A stretch of 64,000 nucleotides of DNA from contig NZ_FXUE01000007.1 of NCBI RefSeq assembly GCF_900182935.1, forward strand, positions 1 through 64,000, in the 5' to 3' direction. The notes below the pieces were generated by a model that saw nothing but the letters and a program-made list of their open reading frames with translations, was not told where the DNA came from and did no database searches. The translations under genes and the position numbers were made by a program. Shown piece by piece: positions 7,667 to 17,160 of this stretch. Origin of the DNA: Fibrobacter sp. UWB10. GTDB taxonomy: Bacteria; Fibrobacterota; Fibrobacteria; Fibrobacterales; Fibrobacteraceae. Each line of letters begins with the position of its first letter. Within the stretch, counting starts at the first letter, position 1.

Positions 7667-9064
7667 ATGAAACGCCTCATATTGCTTGCCTTATCTGCAC
7701 TGCTACTTTGCTCCTGCGCCAACAAGTCTCTTACCCGCTACGAGACTCTCGCCCCCGTGCTCAAAGAAGAGGGCTTCGAAGGCACCATCAAGAAAATCGA
7801 AAAAGAAAAGGACGACATTTACGGTGAAAAGAGCGCCTTCCTTTACCACTTCGACGAAGGCATGCTTTACCACTATGCCGGCAAGAACAAGGAAAGTATC
7901 AAGCACTTTGAACAGGCCGAACAGATTTACGAAGACTTGTACACCAAGTCCGTGACTAACGAAGCCGCGGCCCTTGCCACCAACGACAACATGCGCCCCT
8001 ACAGGGCCCGCCCCTTTGAATTGCTGCTGATGTATCAGTACCAGATTTTGAACTATCTCGCCGTCGGGGATTTGGACGGGGCACTGGTCGAAGTCCGCAG
8101 GGCGCAAATCGCATCCGAAGCCCTTTACCAGAAAGACAAGGACAAGGTGAACGACAACGGCTGGCTGCGCTACCTGAGCGCACTCGTTTACGAAATGTCC
8201 GGCGAAGAAGATGACGCCGCCATCGCCTACCTAAAAGCCGCCAAGGCATTCGAAGAAGGCAACGTGAAAATGCCCAAGGAAGTCTGGGAATACATTAACG
8301 AAAGCCTCCGCAAAATGGACCGTGCAGACGACCTGAAGGCCTTAAAGACCCCGATGCTTGCCCAAACCCCTAAGGCCACGCAATCCCGCGAAAAAGGCCA
8401 GGAAATCATTGTGGTGGGCTATGCAGGCCACAGCCCCATTCTCGGCGAAATGTACCTGTCGGGTACCTTCGTAAGCGCAGGCGCCATCAACCTGACCTAC
8501 AAAGACGGCGAAACCGGCAAAATTGAATCCTTCACGCTCGTTGCTCCCCCGGTGGCAGGCGCCGGCAGCAACACCTTCCATATCGGGTTCGCGCTCCCGC
8601 AAAAGAAGAAATTGCCCCAGCACACGAACATGTTCACCGTAAGCCTCGATGGCAGCAAGCACACCCAGATCGAAAAGGTGGCCAACATCGATGCCGAACT
8701 CGATAAGAACATGAAAGACGAAAACGCATCGACCATGATTCGTACCGCCACCCGCGTCGTGATTCGCACCATTGCCGCCCAGCAGGCCAAAAAGGCAACC
8801 AACACGGGCAACGGAATCTTTGACTTGGTGAAAAACATTGCCGTAGACGTGGGTCAAACCCAGCTGGAACAGGCAGACCTTCGAGTCGGTCTCTTTATGC
8901 CCAATTCAATCAACGTGACCCGCATTCCGGTCGACGCTGGCACCCACGAACTGGTCATTTCGGCCCTGGACAGCCAAGGAAGAGTGGTCGGAGAATACAA
9001 ATTGGGCAAAGTTAAAGTCGCTAAGGGGCAGAAAAAAATTGTTCTCGTTCCATCTATTGAGTGA
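7667..9064 (+). CDS. COG3014-like lipoprotein
   Basis: 465 residues beginning with a lipoprotein signal whose lipobox is LLLCSC, Cys at about residue 18. The N-terminal half is helical and TPR-like (LYHYAGKNKESIKHFEQAEQ, later DDAAIAYLKAAKAFEEG). The C-terminal half is beta-rich and contains TRVVIRTIAAQQAKKA followed by a DLRVGLFMP segment, the pattern of the uncharacterised COG3014 family. An AAGGGA site precedes the ATG. The gene follows the PEGA terminator and precedes the barrel-like gene in the same direction; all three products are predicted to be exported. The function is unknown. Confidence 0.75.
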   Translation: MKRLILLALSALLLCSCANKSLTRYETLAPVLKEEGFEGTIKKIEKEKDDIYGEKSAFLYHFDEGMLYHYAGKNKESIKHFEQAEQIYEDLYTKSVTNEAAALATNDNMRPYRARPFELLLMYQYQILNYLAVGDLDGALVEVRRAQIASEALYQKDKDKVNDNGWLRYLSALVYEMSGEEDDAAIAYLKAAKAFEEGNVKMPKEVWEYINESLRKMDRADDLKALKTPMLAQTPKATQSREKGQEIIVVGYAGHSPILGEMYLSGTFVSAGAINLTYKDGETGKIESFTLVAPPVAGAGSNTFHIGFALPQKKKLPQHTNMFTVSLDGSKHTQIEKVANIDAELDKNMKDENASTMIRTATRVVIRTIAAQQAKKATNTGNGIFDLVKNIAVDVGQTQLEQADLRVGLFMPNSINVTRIPVDAGTHELVISALDSQGRVVGEYKLGKVKVAKGQKKIVLVPSIE

Positions 9065-9146
9065 TTTTAGTATTTTATGAAAAAATAGTATCCGCTTTTT
9101 GAAATAATAATGTAGTTTCAAAGGCAAACTTTAAGGAGCACTACTC

Positions 9147-9947
9147 ATGAACTTAAAAGCATTAGTCGCTGCTGGCGCACTGCTCGCCACCCAATCCTTC
9201 GCTATCGTGGGCGTCGGTTTCCATTATGCACCCGGCCTCGGCACCTCGATGAAGTCCGCCGAACCGGCAAGCATCGCCAACAAGATTGAACTGAGCCACG
9301 AAGGCTTTGACGGCGTTATGCAAGGTTTCGGTTTCAAGGCATGGGTTGACCTGCTCCCCATCGTCGACATCGAAGCGACCATGAACATCCAGTTCGGCTC
9401 CTACGACGCTTCTCTCTGGGTTGAAGACCCGCTCAACGACACTAAGACCGAAATTCCCATGGAAATCGAATTGGGCGGTACTCCGTTTGGCAAGGCAAAT
9501 CCCAAGTTTGTTGCCATGACGCTTGACTTCTCTGTCACTTACCCCATTACGTTCTTGCCGATCATTCGCCCCTACATTGGTGGCGGTCTTTCGGTCCACA
9601 TGAACAGCTTCGTCCTGAACCAGGAGTTCGCCTCTAGCTTTGTCGAAGAGAGCACCCTCGACGAAGTAGCCGAAATCGTACTCGACCAGACCATGGACGA
9701 CAAGGCCAAGTCCGAAGCTCTCAACAAGAAGGGCCAGGATATGAAGAAGCAGATTCAGGACAAGGCTGTTAAGGAAGGCTTGGAAAAGAGCGTTGGTGGC
9801 CACATTCTTATTGGTGCCCGCGCCAAGCTCCCGGTTATCCCGATTGCCGCATACGCAAACTTCAAGTACTACATTGGCGGCGACTATCCGGAAGAAATCG
9901 ATGCCGGCAACATGACTGCTGAACTCGGTATCGGCTTTGCTCTTTAA
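9147..9947 (+). CDS. predicted outer-membrane beta-barrel protein
   Basis: 266 residues. A signal peptide (LKALVAAGALLATQSFA) is followed by alternating hydrophobic/polar strands rich in glycine, including PIIRPYIGGGLSVHM, which is typical of a small outer-membrane barrel. A charged helical insert of about 60 residues (LDQTMDDKAKSEALNKKGQD region) interrupts the strands near residues 165-215. The last residue segment, ELGIGFAL, ends like a terminal barrel strand but with Leu rather than Phe. A TAAGGAG site precedes the start. It lies 26 bp upstream of the two-component system and could be cotranscribed with it. No specific family recognised. Confidence 0.6.
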   Translation: MNLKALVAAGALLATQSFAIVGVGFHYAPGLGTSMKSAEPASIANKIELSHEGFDGVMQGFGFKAWVDLLPIVDIEATMNIQFGSYDASLWVEDPLNDTKTEIPMEIELGGTPFGKANPKFVAMTLDFSVTYPITFLPIIRPYIGGGLSVHMNSFVLNQEFASSFVEESTLDEVAEIVLDQTMDDKAKSEALNKKGQDMKKQIQDKAVKEGLEKSVGGHILIGARAKLPVIPIAAYANFKYYIGGDYPEEIDAGNMTAELGIGFAL

Positions 9948-9972
9948 TCAAAAAAAATCCTAGGTAAAATAA

Positions 9973-10698
9973 ATGACGACTGAAAATACTAGCACCACAA
10001 AGATTCTTATCATCGAAGATGAAATCGCCATTGCTGAAGGCCTGATCGACCTCTGCAAGTTGAATGGTTACAATGTCAAGCACTGCGCCGACGGCGAAAG
10101 CGGTCTTGCCGAAGCCCTCACCAAGCAGTACAACCTCGTTCTTTTGGACTTGATGCTCCCGGGCATGGACGGCTTTACCGTTTGCGACAAGATTCGCGAA
10201 CAGGACAAGAGCCTCCCGATTATCATTCTTTCTGCAAAGAACGCAGACGACGACATCATCAACGGTCTCAAGTACGGCGCCGACGACTACATTCCGAAGC
10301 CGTTCTCCGTTCCGATGCTCTTGGCCCGTATCGATGCCGTGCTCCGTCGCAGCCGTCAGACCATGGAAAACGAAGGCAAGCTCGTTGCTGGCAGCCTGCG
10401 CGTGAACTTCCGCGAATACACCGGCACCCGCGGCACCGAAGAACTCGCCTTTACCCGTAAGGAAATCGAAATTCTTGAATACCTGTGGCGCAACCGCGAC
10501 CACGCCGTTCCCCGTTCCGAACTGCTCCGCAAGGTCTGGGGTTACGAAAATGCTGATTCTGTGGACACCCGTACCGTGGACATCCACATTACCAAGCTCC
10601 GCAAGAAAATCGAAGACGATCCGTCGCACCCGAAACTCTTGGTCACCTTCCGTGGAGAAGGCTACCAGATGCGTTCTGCACCTGAATGCGACAAGTAA
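9973..10698 (+). CDS. OmpR/PhoB-family response regulator
   Basis: 241 residues. The N-terminal receiver domain shows the acidic pair (IIEDE), the phosphoacceptor Asp59 in LVLLDLMLPGMDG, the Thr/Ser switch region (IIILSAK) and the Lys in DDYIPKPFS. The C-terminal half is a winged helix of the OmpR/PhoB type with FTRKEIEILEYL, then VDTRTVDIHITKLRKKIE and FRGEGYQM. It should bind DNA when phosphorylated by the kinase encoded next, whose start overlaps this gene by 13 nt. The genes it controls cannot be told from the sequence. Confidence 0.95.
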   Translation: MTTENTSTTKILIIEDEIAIAEGLIDLCKLNGYNVKHCADGESGLAEALTKQYNLVLLDLMLPGMDGFTVCDKIREQDKSLPIIILSAKNADDDIINGLKYGADDYIPKPFSVPMLLARIDAVLRRSRQTMENEGKLVAGSLRVNFREYTGTRGTEELAFTRKEIEILEYLWRNRDHAVPRSELLRKVWGYENADSVDTRTVDIHITKLRKKIEDDPSHPKLLVTFRGEGYQMRSAPECDK

Positions 10699-12563
10699 AA
10701 GTCAAACTAGCTGCGGCTTTAACGTACTTCAAAAAACACCAGGCAATCATCATGGAGCGCCTGGTGTTTATTTCCATTTTCTTGGTCATCGCAATTCCCT
10801 TGACCATCTTGTTCGTCAAGACATACGAGCAATCCACGGCGCTCGAAGAAAAGAAAGTTGAAGAACGCATCGACGCCGCCTACGAAAGTCTCAAACTCAG
10901 ACTCTCTTCGGACTTTAATCTGGAAAACAGCCGTTCCTATAAGGACTACGGCATTCTGAACTCGATTACCGTGATTGGCGGTAACAGCCGACTCTTCTCG
11001 GAATTCTTCTCGTTCCCGGATTCTAGCGGACCGTACTGCGACTTCGACTCGCTGTTCCGCCAGTGTCGCAAGGGTTTGCTCGGGCATTTCCAGATTTCGC
11101 ATAGCGGCGAACTTTTGACGCCTTTCTACCCCGACACGAGTACCGGCATCGGTAAATCCATGTGGGACAACTTCTCGTTTGACGACCAGGAACAGCGCAA
11201 AAAAACCCGCGACCTGATTCAGTACCTGCTCATAAAGCTCGACATTCGAAACGGACTCCCCAAGCGCACGGTGCAGACGGTCGACTCGACCGAAGCGATT
11301 GACCAACTGTACGACGAAATTCCAGACCTGCAGATTCCCACCCGCGTGGAACTCACCTCTGAAGAAGAAGCTTTGACCTACATGGCTGAAACGGCCAAGA
11401 ACGATACGACCGTTACGCCCGACATTCCGATTTTCACCGGTAGCAACACGAACGTCAACATTACGGACCTCAAGATTCGCATGACGACGGACTACATCGT
11501 GTTCTTCCGTACGATTTATATCGGCATGCTCCCGATTGTGCAGGGCTTTGTCGTCGACAAGAATATCTACCTGAACTACATGACTCAGGAAGAACAGCTC
11601 GCCTACGCCAAGTTGCCTTACGCGATTGAATTGGTGTACGAAGACACAGTGCTCTTGACTATCGGCAAGAACAACGCCGAATACGAGCTTAGGACCAAGC
11701 GCCCGCTGCCGCCGCCCTACGACAAGATTGTCTTCAAGATGTACTCCAGCGAAATCAGCGGATCTGCAGACTTGACCATTCTGTTTAGCGGCTTGATTCT
11801 GTTGATTGTGATTGCGGTATGCCTGATTACGATTTACCGTTTTACGCAGAGCAAGGTGGCACTTGCCGCCAAGCGTCAGGACTTTGTGTCTGCCATTACG
11901 CATGAACTTAAAACGCCGCTGACCGCCATCAAGATGTATGCAGAACTGTTGCAGAATTCTTGGGTGGCAAGCGAAGAAAAGAAACAGCGTTACTACGGCC
12001 AGATTGCAAGCGAAGCCGACCGACTTTCGCGCCTGATCCAGAACGTGCTTAACTTGTCCAAACTCGATGGAAACCGCTGGAACGTACAGTTGCGCAAGGA
12101 ACGCCCGAAGGCTGTGCTTGACGACTTTGTAGCGACCTACAGCAAGAACATCGAAAAGCAAGGATTCGAGCTCACTGTGTCTACCGACACCGATGCCGAT
12201 AACGTGGCACTCCTGATCGACCGCGACGCCGTGATGCAGATTCTGATGAACCTGGTGGACAACTCGCTTAAGTTCTCGAAAAACGCAAGCTACAAGATGA
12301 TTAGCATCGAGCTGCGCGTGAACAACGGCGACATGTACCTTGCCGTGCGCGACTACGGCCCAGGCATTCCGGCATCTGAAATGAAAAAAGTGTTCCAGGA
12401 ATTCTACCGTGTCGAAAACGAAATGACGCGTTCTACAAGCGGAACGGGTATCGGTCTTTCGATGGTGAAAAAACTCTGTACGCTCACCAACATGAAAATC
12501 GATATCGAAAATGCAGGCCCTGGTCTCAGAACCAAGATTCACTTCCCGCCGCTCGACATTTAG
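10686..12563 (+). CDS. membrane sensor histidine kinase
   Basis: 625 residues. A transmembrane helix near residues 20-40 and a second near 355-380 enclose a large extracytoplasmic sensor domain of about 310 residues without a recognised fold. The cytoplasmic part has a HisKA dimerisation helix with phosphoacceptor His406 in ITHELKTPLTAIKMYAELL, and an ATPase domain with the N-box (MNLVDNSLKFS), DYGPGIP and TGIGLSMVKKL. It is the partner of the response regulator just upstream, with which it overlaps by 13 nt. The large sensor domain suggests detection of an envelope or external signal; the ligand is unknown. Confidence 0.95.
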   Translation: MRQVKVKLAAALTYFKKHQAIIMERLVFISIFLVIAIPLTILFVKTYEQSTALEEKKVEERIDAAYESLKLRLSSDFNLENSRSYKDYGILNSITVIGGNSRLFSEFFSFPDSSGPYCDFDSLFRQCRKGLLGHFQISHSGELLTPFYPDTSTGIGKSMWDNFSFDDQEQRKKTRDLIQYLLIKLDIRNGLPKRTVQTVDSTEAIDQLYDEIPDLQIPTRVELTSEEEALTYMAETAKNDTTVTPDIPIFTGSNTNVNITDLKIRMTTDYIVFFRTIYIGMLPIVQGFVVDKNIYLNYMTQEEQLAYAKLPYAIELVYEDTVLLTIGKNNAEYELRTKRPLPPPYDKIVFKMYSSEISGSADLTILFSGLILLIVIAVCLITIYRFTQSKVALAAKRQDFVSAITHELKTPLTAIKMYAELLQNSWVASEEKKQRYYGQIASEADRLSRLIQNVLNLSKLDGNRWNVQLRKERPKAVLDDFVATYSKNIEKQGFELTVSTDTDADNVALLIDRDAVMQILMNLVDNSLKFSKNASYKMISIELRVNNGDMYLAVRDYGPGIPASEMKKVFQEFYRVENEMTRSTSGTGIGLSMVKKLCTLTNMKIDIENAGPGLRTKIHFPPLDI

Positions 12564-12616
12564 TAATTACGGAATTTGAACAAATCCAAATAATATTTAA
12601 CAACCTTTGTAAAATT

Positions 12617-12644
12617 CGCCCCGGATTTAAGTCCGGGGCGTTTT
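12617..12644 (+). terminator. rho-independent terminator after kinase gene
   Basis: CGCCCCGGA, TTTAAG loop, TCCGGGGCG followed by TTTT, 54 bp past the kinase stop. Confidence 0.88.
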
Positions 12645-12745
12645 AAGTAACAATTATCTAAAGAAAATGTTTCATCGCGGCGGTCCATTTTTTAGTATTT
12701 TTAGGTCGCTTAGATGTATTCTAAAGGTAATACGAGGAGCATGTC

Positions 12746-14080
12746 ATGACGCAAGAAGACATCTTGAATAATCCGGAAAAATACGACCTCTCTATTGAGA
12801 CGGTTGGAAAGGGGACTTTAAAATCGCCCATGAAGGGAGTCCCGTTCGTATCGGAAGCTGACCGAGTGAGCCTTACGGCCGACGTTAGCCGCATTCAAGA
12901 TTTTTGCAAGCGCGGGCTTGAAATTCCGTCGCTCGAAGCAGCCGGCCCCCGCGAAACGATTTTCCACGACCCCGCCTGGACGCGTGCAGGTATTGTGACT
13001 TGCGGCGGTCTTTGCCCGGGCTTGAACAACGTAATCAAGGGTCTTGTGCAGGTGCTGTGGTTTGACTACGGCGTGCGCAACATCTTTGGTATTCCGTACG
13101 GCTACCGTGGTTTGAACCCGGCCTACGGTTATTCCCCGATGATCTTGAACCCCGACGTGGTGGACGCCATCCAGGAAGACGGCGGTACCATTCTCGGAAG
13201 CTCCCGCGGAAACCAGGACGCCAAGATCATGGTCGACACCTTGATGCGCCTGAACATTAACGTGCTGTTCTGCATTGGCGGCGACGGCACGCTCCGAGGC
13301 GCCCACGACATTGCCCAAGAAATCAAGAAGCGCAAGCAGCCTATTTCGGTGATTGGCATTCCGAAGACAATCGACAACGACTTGAACCTGATTGACCGCA
13401 CCTTCGGTTTCGAAACTGCCGTGCTCAGCGCCACCGACGTGATTACCAGCGCCCACAACGAAGCTAACGGCGCCTTTAACGGCCTTGGCCTGGTGAAGCT
13501 CATGGGTCGCGATTCCGGCTTTATTGCCGCCTACGCAGCGCTCGCCACGACGGTCGTGAACATTTGCCTGGTACCCGAAGTACCCTTTACGCTCGACGGG
13601 CTCTTCAAGGCCCTGGAAAGCCGCTACAGCAGCGGTAAGACGCATGCCGTGGTGACCGTTGCCGAAGGTGCCGGTCAGGAACTGTTCAAGGACCAGCCCG
13701 AACGCAGGGATGCTAGCGGAAACATCTTGAAGAACGACATTGGCGAATTCCTGACGCGTAAGATCAAGGAACACTTCGACAAGGTCGGCAAAGAAATCAA
13801 TATCAAGTACTTTGACCCGAGCTACATGGTGCGTAGCATTCCGGCTCAAGGTACCGACGCTATTTTCTGTTTTCAGCTCGCCGAAGCCGCCGTACATGCA
13901 GGTATGGCCGGCAAGACCGACATGGTCGTGGGCAGCATGAACAACGCTTTCTCGCACGTGCCTATCGAATACGCCGTCAGCGAACGTAAGAAGATTAACC
14001 CGAACGGTGCGCTCTGGCACGCCGTTCTCGGTATCACGCGCCAGCAGGATTACTTCTCCGGTAAGGGGAAGGGGAAGTAA
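12746..14080 (+). CDS. pfkA: 6-phosphofructokinase
   Basis: 444 residues, cytoplasmic glycolytic enzyme. It has CGGLCPGLNNVIK, GGDGT at 178-182, PKTIDND near residue 210, and GRDSGFIAAYAAL. The Gly after the first Asp of GGDGT is the residue that in this superfamily usually goes with ATP rather than pyrophosphate as donor, and the Lys in PKTIDND is shared by both longer-chain ATP and PPi enzymes. The N-terminal extension of about 75 residues and overall length match the long, plant/spirochaete-like group rather than E. coli PfkA (about 320 residues). ATP use is therefore inferred. CGAGGAG precedes the ATG. It is followed by a 47-aa ORF and a secreted TPR-like protein. Confidence 0.93.
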   Translation: MTQEDILNNPEKYDLSIETVGKGTLKSPMKGVPFVSEADRVSLTADVSRIQDFCKRGLEIPSLEAAGPRETIFHDPAWTRAGIVTCGGLCPGLNNVIKGLVQVLWFDYGVRNIFGIPYGYRGLNPAYGYSPMILNPDVVDAIQEDGGTILGSSRGNQDAKIMVDTLMRLNINVLFCIGGDGTLRGAHDIAQEIKKRKQPISVIGIPKTIDNDLNLIDRTFGFETAVLSATDVITSAHNEANGAFNGLGLVKLMGRDSGFIAAYAALATTVVNICLVPEVPFTLDGLFKALESRYSSGKTHAVVTVAEGAGQELFKDQPERRDASGNILKNDIGEFLTRKIKEHFDKVGKEINIKYFDPSYMVRSIPAQGTDAIFCFQLAEAAVHAGMAGKTDMVVGSMNNAFSHVPIEYAVSERKKINPNGALWHAVLGITRQQDYFSGKGKGK

Positions 14081-14111
14081 CCCTTAAACTCAAAAGAGGA
14101 AACAAAAAGCA

Positions 14112-14255
14112 ATGCTAAAACAAGAAGATAAAGTCCTTATTCGCACTGCACTCATGGAATATCGCTATCTTTTATTCAAGACTTACCACGGTACCGACGA
14201 CGAAAAGGTACGCATCGCCCAGTTGAATAAAGTCTTGCAGAACTGGAAAGTGTAG
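14112..14255 (+). CDS. 47-residue hypothetical protein
   Basis: A short ORF between the phosphofructokinase and TPR-like genes. It encodes 47 residues, starting MLKQEDKVLIRTALMEYRYL and ending VLQNWKV; it is predicted helical, charged and cytoplasmic. AGAGGAAAC lies 5' of the ATG at somewhat long spacing. It is 31 bp downstream of the kinase stop and 18 bp upstream of the next start, so it fits an operon. No family recognised. The amphipathic composition and position make it a plausible small protein rather than noise. Confidence 0.5.
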   Translation: MLKQEDKVLIRTALMEYRYLLFKTYHGTDDEKVRIAQLNKVLQNWKV

Positions 14256-14273
14256 TTTGGCAAAAAGGGGAAA

Positions 14274-15032
14274 ATGAAACGATTCTTGGCAACATTGCTG
14301 GTGTTTGCATTTAGCGGAACTGCATTGGCAAACGAAGACTTGCGTATTGCAGATTCCTGCTATACAGCACGCGCCGAGCGTGCCATTGGCGACAAGGCAA
14401 ACGCCAAGAACGCAACGCTCATGATCGATAGCTACCGCAAGGCAATGAAGGACCCCTCTGTCGAAGAGAAGGCCACCGAAGGCTACGTGAAGAGTTTGTT
14501 TTTCTCTTTCCGCTTTGTGCACTTTGAAAAGCACCAGCGCAAGGCCAAACTGGACAGCCTAAAGACTATCAGCGAGTCCGCCTACCAGAAGTTCCCGAAA
14601 AACCGGGAAATTGCGCACGTGTACGCGAGCGCCCTTTCTATGTGGGGTAACGAACGCGGCGCCCTTACCTCGGTCAAGGAAGGCGTTGCCACCACCGTGC
14701 GCGACGTGGCCATTATGGCCGAAGACTACCAGGTGCTTGGCCGTGCCCACTTTGTGTTGCCCTACGTGCCGCTGGTGCTGTCGTGGCCCGACAAAAAGCT
14801 TGCCGACAAATACTTGAGCCTTGCGCTCGAAAAGAATCCGCGCGACCTTTACAACTACTTCTTTTTAGCGGAACTGCGCTTTGACCAGAAACGCTATGCC
14901 GACGCCTTGAACATTATCGACCGCGGCCTTTCTCGCGGAATCCGCACCAACTTCTTCTTGGAAGACAAGCGTGGCCGTTGGCAGCTCAAGGAACTGCAAA
15001 AGAAAATCAACGCCAAGCTCGACAAGAAATAG
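14274..15032 (+). CDS. secreted TPR-like protein, possibly TatT-related
   Basis: 252 residues with a signal peptide (KRFLATLLVFAFSGTALA) cleaved near residue 19, so periplasmic. The mature protein is helical with TPR-like spacing. The middle (DYQVLGRAHFVLPYVPLVLSW) and the following ADKYLSLALEKNPRDLYNYF resemble the TatT component family of TRAP-associated TPR proteins, but the match is by eye and weak, and no TRAP transporter genes lie nearby. It ends with a Lys-rich helix. It probably shares a transcript with the genes upstream and is followed by a bidirectional terminator. Confidence 0.6.
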   Translation: MKRFLATLLVFAFSGTALANEDLRIADSCYTARAERAIGDKANAKNATLMIDSYRKAMKDPSVEEKATEGYVKSLFFSFRFVHFEKHQRKAKLDSLKTISESAYQKFPKNREIAHVYASALSMWGNERGALTSVKEGVATTVRDVAIMAEDYQVLGRAHFVLPYVPLVLSWPDKKLADKYLSLALEKNPRDLYNYFFLAELRFDQKRYADALNIIDRGLSRGIRTNFFLEDKRGRWQLKELQKKINAKLDKK

Positions 15033-15065
15033 TCTTTAGCCTAAAAATTTTTGGGATATAAAAAA

Positions 15066-15090
15066 GCACCGCGTTGAGCGGTGCCTTTTT
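15066..15090. terminator. bidirectional terminator between convergent units
   Basis: GCACCGC, GTTGA loop, GCGGTGC with CTTTTTATGG on the plus side and T-rich TTTTTTATA on the minus side. It can end both the TPR-like gene transcript and the minus-strand surface-protein/peptide transcript. Confidence 0.85.
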
Positions 15091-15122
15091 ATGGTTTTAT
15101 GGTTTCTAAAGTTGGAGAATTA

Positions 15123-15263
15123 TTACTCGTCTTGATATTCCGAGCCAAAAGATTCTTCATCTGCTGTATCTGTACAGCAACTGGCTTCCAAAATGCTCGG
15201 GCCATAATCCATTTCAACGACTTCCATGACGGGCTTGCGATACACTTTCTTTTCGTTATTCAT
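15123..15263 (-). CDS. 46-residue peptide downstream of surface protein (copy 1)
   Basis: This short ORF follows the 579-residue secreted protein by 17 nt and has its own CAGGAG ribosome site before ATG 15263. It can also be read in frame from an ATGATG that overlaps the upstream TGA stop. The peptide has KKVYRKPVMEVVEM, then SILEASCC and an acidic C-terminus. The first motif matches the two peptides encoded at 17236-17543, giving a consensus KKxYxxPxMxV followed about ten residues later by a Leu-containing xLxxS. It has no signal peptide. The function is unknown; peptides with a similar YxxP pattern near large surface proteins are familiar to me from gut Bacteroidota, which is recollection rather than a search result. 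Confidence 0.7.
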   Translation of the reverse strand: MNNEKKVYRKPVMEVVEMDYGPSILEASCCTDTADEESFGSEYQDE

Positions 15264-15280
15264 TTTAAACTCCTGCTGCA

Positions 15281-17020
15281 TCATTTGGCAATCCCCTTCT
15301 TGTTAAAGAATACGCCCTTGGTGGTAGGCTTGTGGTTTGTGCTGCGGCCCTTGAGGTCAATCCAGCGGTTAATCTTAATTGCACCCGTGACCGTGTTCAT
15401 ACGGCCAATGGCCATCGGCTTTTCGCCTTCGTCAACAAATTCGACATCGATAACTTCGGGCATATCTTCAATGGAACTTACTTCACCCTTGGCTAACGGA
15501 CGGCTAAGACGAACATCCGCATTTACCTTGCGCACATAAGCGCGCATCGGATAGGCATAAGCGCCTGCGCCAACCTTGACATATTGGCCAGCAGTGTAAT
15601 TGGCGCTATTTTCGCTAGCAAGAGCGTAGGCAAGCCCAATTTCTTCATCATTAGAATTCCAAGTCTTATATTCATAGGTTCCCTTGAAAATCCACTTATG
15701 ACTATCATCTTCTTGTTCTGCAATAGTGGCAGTCTGGAATTCAGCCTTACCACCATTCAGATTGAACGTAAGTTCGCTTCCATCCTCAACGATAACTGCA
15801 TAAGGAGTATTAGCATCCGGGAGTGCATTCGGATTCGGTTCCTTCAACTTAATATTTCTGAAAATAGCCTTCCATTTGCAATTGTTATCAATCTTAACAA
15901 CTTCCTTAAGGTAGTAGAACTTACCGTTTGTCGTAGCACCTTCAGGCAGCTGGAACGGCAACACGATGGTAGCCGGAGTTCTTGCGGTAAACACGCGATC
16001 GTATACAACCGCATCCACTTCAATGGGGTTCGAAATGCTAATAGCGTCTTCTTGAGCATCACTGATCTTAGCAACAGTATAGCCAGTGGCTTCATTTTTA
16101 TAGAAATCAACTCCCGCAGTGGGCAGTGTAGAATTCTTCGTTAAGACTCGTGCATACGCTCTCAAAATATCGTCCAAGCCATTGTCATTTGTATTGACGC
16201 AAATGGTCGCCTTATTGCTTGAAACATACACAACATCATTATTGGTTGCTTTCGTCACCTTTAAAAGCGTATCGGTGCTGTTGCTTTCTCCATTCAAAAC
16301 GGCCACTGTATCACCTTCTGCAAGCACATCATCGAATGTAACATACATCATGGTTCCTGCGGGAGATGTCAAAGTTGTCGTTTTATTAACCTTGCTTGCT
16401 GAAGGAGATGCATGCATTTCAAGGTAGTCTACGCCATCAGTAAACGAATAAGCCCCCGGCCCGTCAGTACCGATATCCATAGCAACGTCTATAGTCAATT
16501 CAATGTCTTTGCCGCCAGACGGACGCTTTTCCCAAAACTCAATTTGCATCGGTTGATTATAAGTCCATGCCTTGAGATCTGATGATGTTGTTTCTACATA
16601 TATCGAATGCTTACTACTAAGATTGACACGTTCAGTTCCTGGATCAACAATGAGACGCATATTGTTTCCAGTAACAAATCCCGACAAATGGAGAAAATCT
16701 CCATTCTGGGGCGTCACAATAAGTCTTACACTACAGTTTCTATTATCATCGCAAGGAAATTCAGAAGCAGATCCAGTTACCCCACCATCATCGTACACCT
16801 TGAAAGATTTCACTCCTACAGGAATCGTCAAATTAGCAGTTATCTTTTCAGTTGTGCTTGTCTCCGATGGTTTCGGCAGATTCACATAATAACCATTAAT
16901 ATCATCCCCTTGAAGTTCAACTAAAATTGTTTTCTCTGTATTGGCGGCCCAGGCAGAGGTTGTTGCCATGCCCATTGCAAGCAAGGCAGGAAGGCTCAAA
17001 AATTGGCTTTTGAGATTCAT
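15281..17020 (-). CDS. secreted surface protein with conserved C-terminal block
   Basis: 579 residues with a signal peptide ending TSAWA near residue 25. The N-terminus (GYYVNLP, then IPVGVKSFKVYDDGG) closely parallels the 1298-residue protein at 17540. A CUB-like stretch follows, but the Asp/Gly core is weaker than in the larger protein. From about residue 335 comes a block shared with that protein: ARTPATIVLPFQLPEGA, GKFYYLKEV, ANTPYAV, YEYKTWNSNDEEIGLAYALA, and a final region with GRMNTVTGAIKINRWIDLKG and NHKPTTKGVFFN. The end resembles C-terminal regions of exported proteins in Bacteroidota and Fibrobacter that may serve in sorting; this is inference. AGAAGGGAA precedes the ATG. A coupled peptide ORF follows. 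Confidence 0.8.
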   Translation of the reverse strand: MNLKSQFLSLPALLAMGMATTSAWAANTEKTILVELQGDDINGYYVNLPKPSETSTTEKITANLTIPVGVKSFKVYDDGGVTGSASEFPCDDNRNCSVRLIVTPQNGDFLHLSGFVTGNNMRLIVDPGTERVNLSSKHSIYVETTSSDLKAWTYNQPMQIEFWEKRPSGGKDIELTIDVAMDIGTDGPGAYSFTDGVDYLEMHASPSASKVNKTTTLTSPAGTMMYVTFDDVLAEGDTVAVLNGESNSTDTLLKVTKATNNDVVYVSSNKATICVNTNDNGLDDILRAYARVLTKNSTLPTAGVDFYKNEATGYTVAKISDAQEDAISISNPIEVDAVVYDRVFTARTPATIVLPFQLPEGATTNGKFYYLKEVVKIDNNCKWKAIFRNIKLKEPNPNALPDANTPYAVIVEDGSELTFNLNGGKAEFQTATIAEQEDDSHKWIFKGTYEYKTWNSNDEEIGLAYALASENSANYTAGQYVKVGAGAYAYPMRAYVRKVNADVRLSRPLAKGEVSSIEDMPEVIDVEFVDEGEKPMAIGRMNTVTGAIKINRWIDLKGRSTNHKPTTKGVFFNKKGIAK

Positions 17021-17160
17021 AGTATTTTCCCTTCTAGATTAAAAAGGCACACCCCGTTATGAGAGTGTGTCGAAAAATTTGCCATATGGCAAGTTTTAAG
17101 CATGGTCAGGAAGATCATACCCGTACAACATGAAAATAAACTTACCGTAATCATATAGTA

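Noticed and set aside
10719-12542. 607-residue minus-strand ORF antisense to the histidine kinase
   Set aside because: Exact shadow of a gene with complete kinase motifs.
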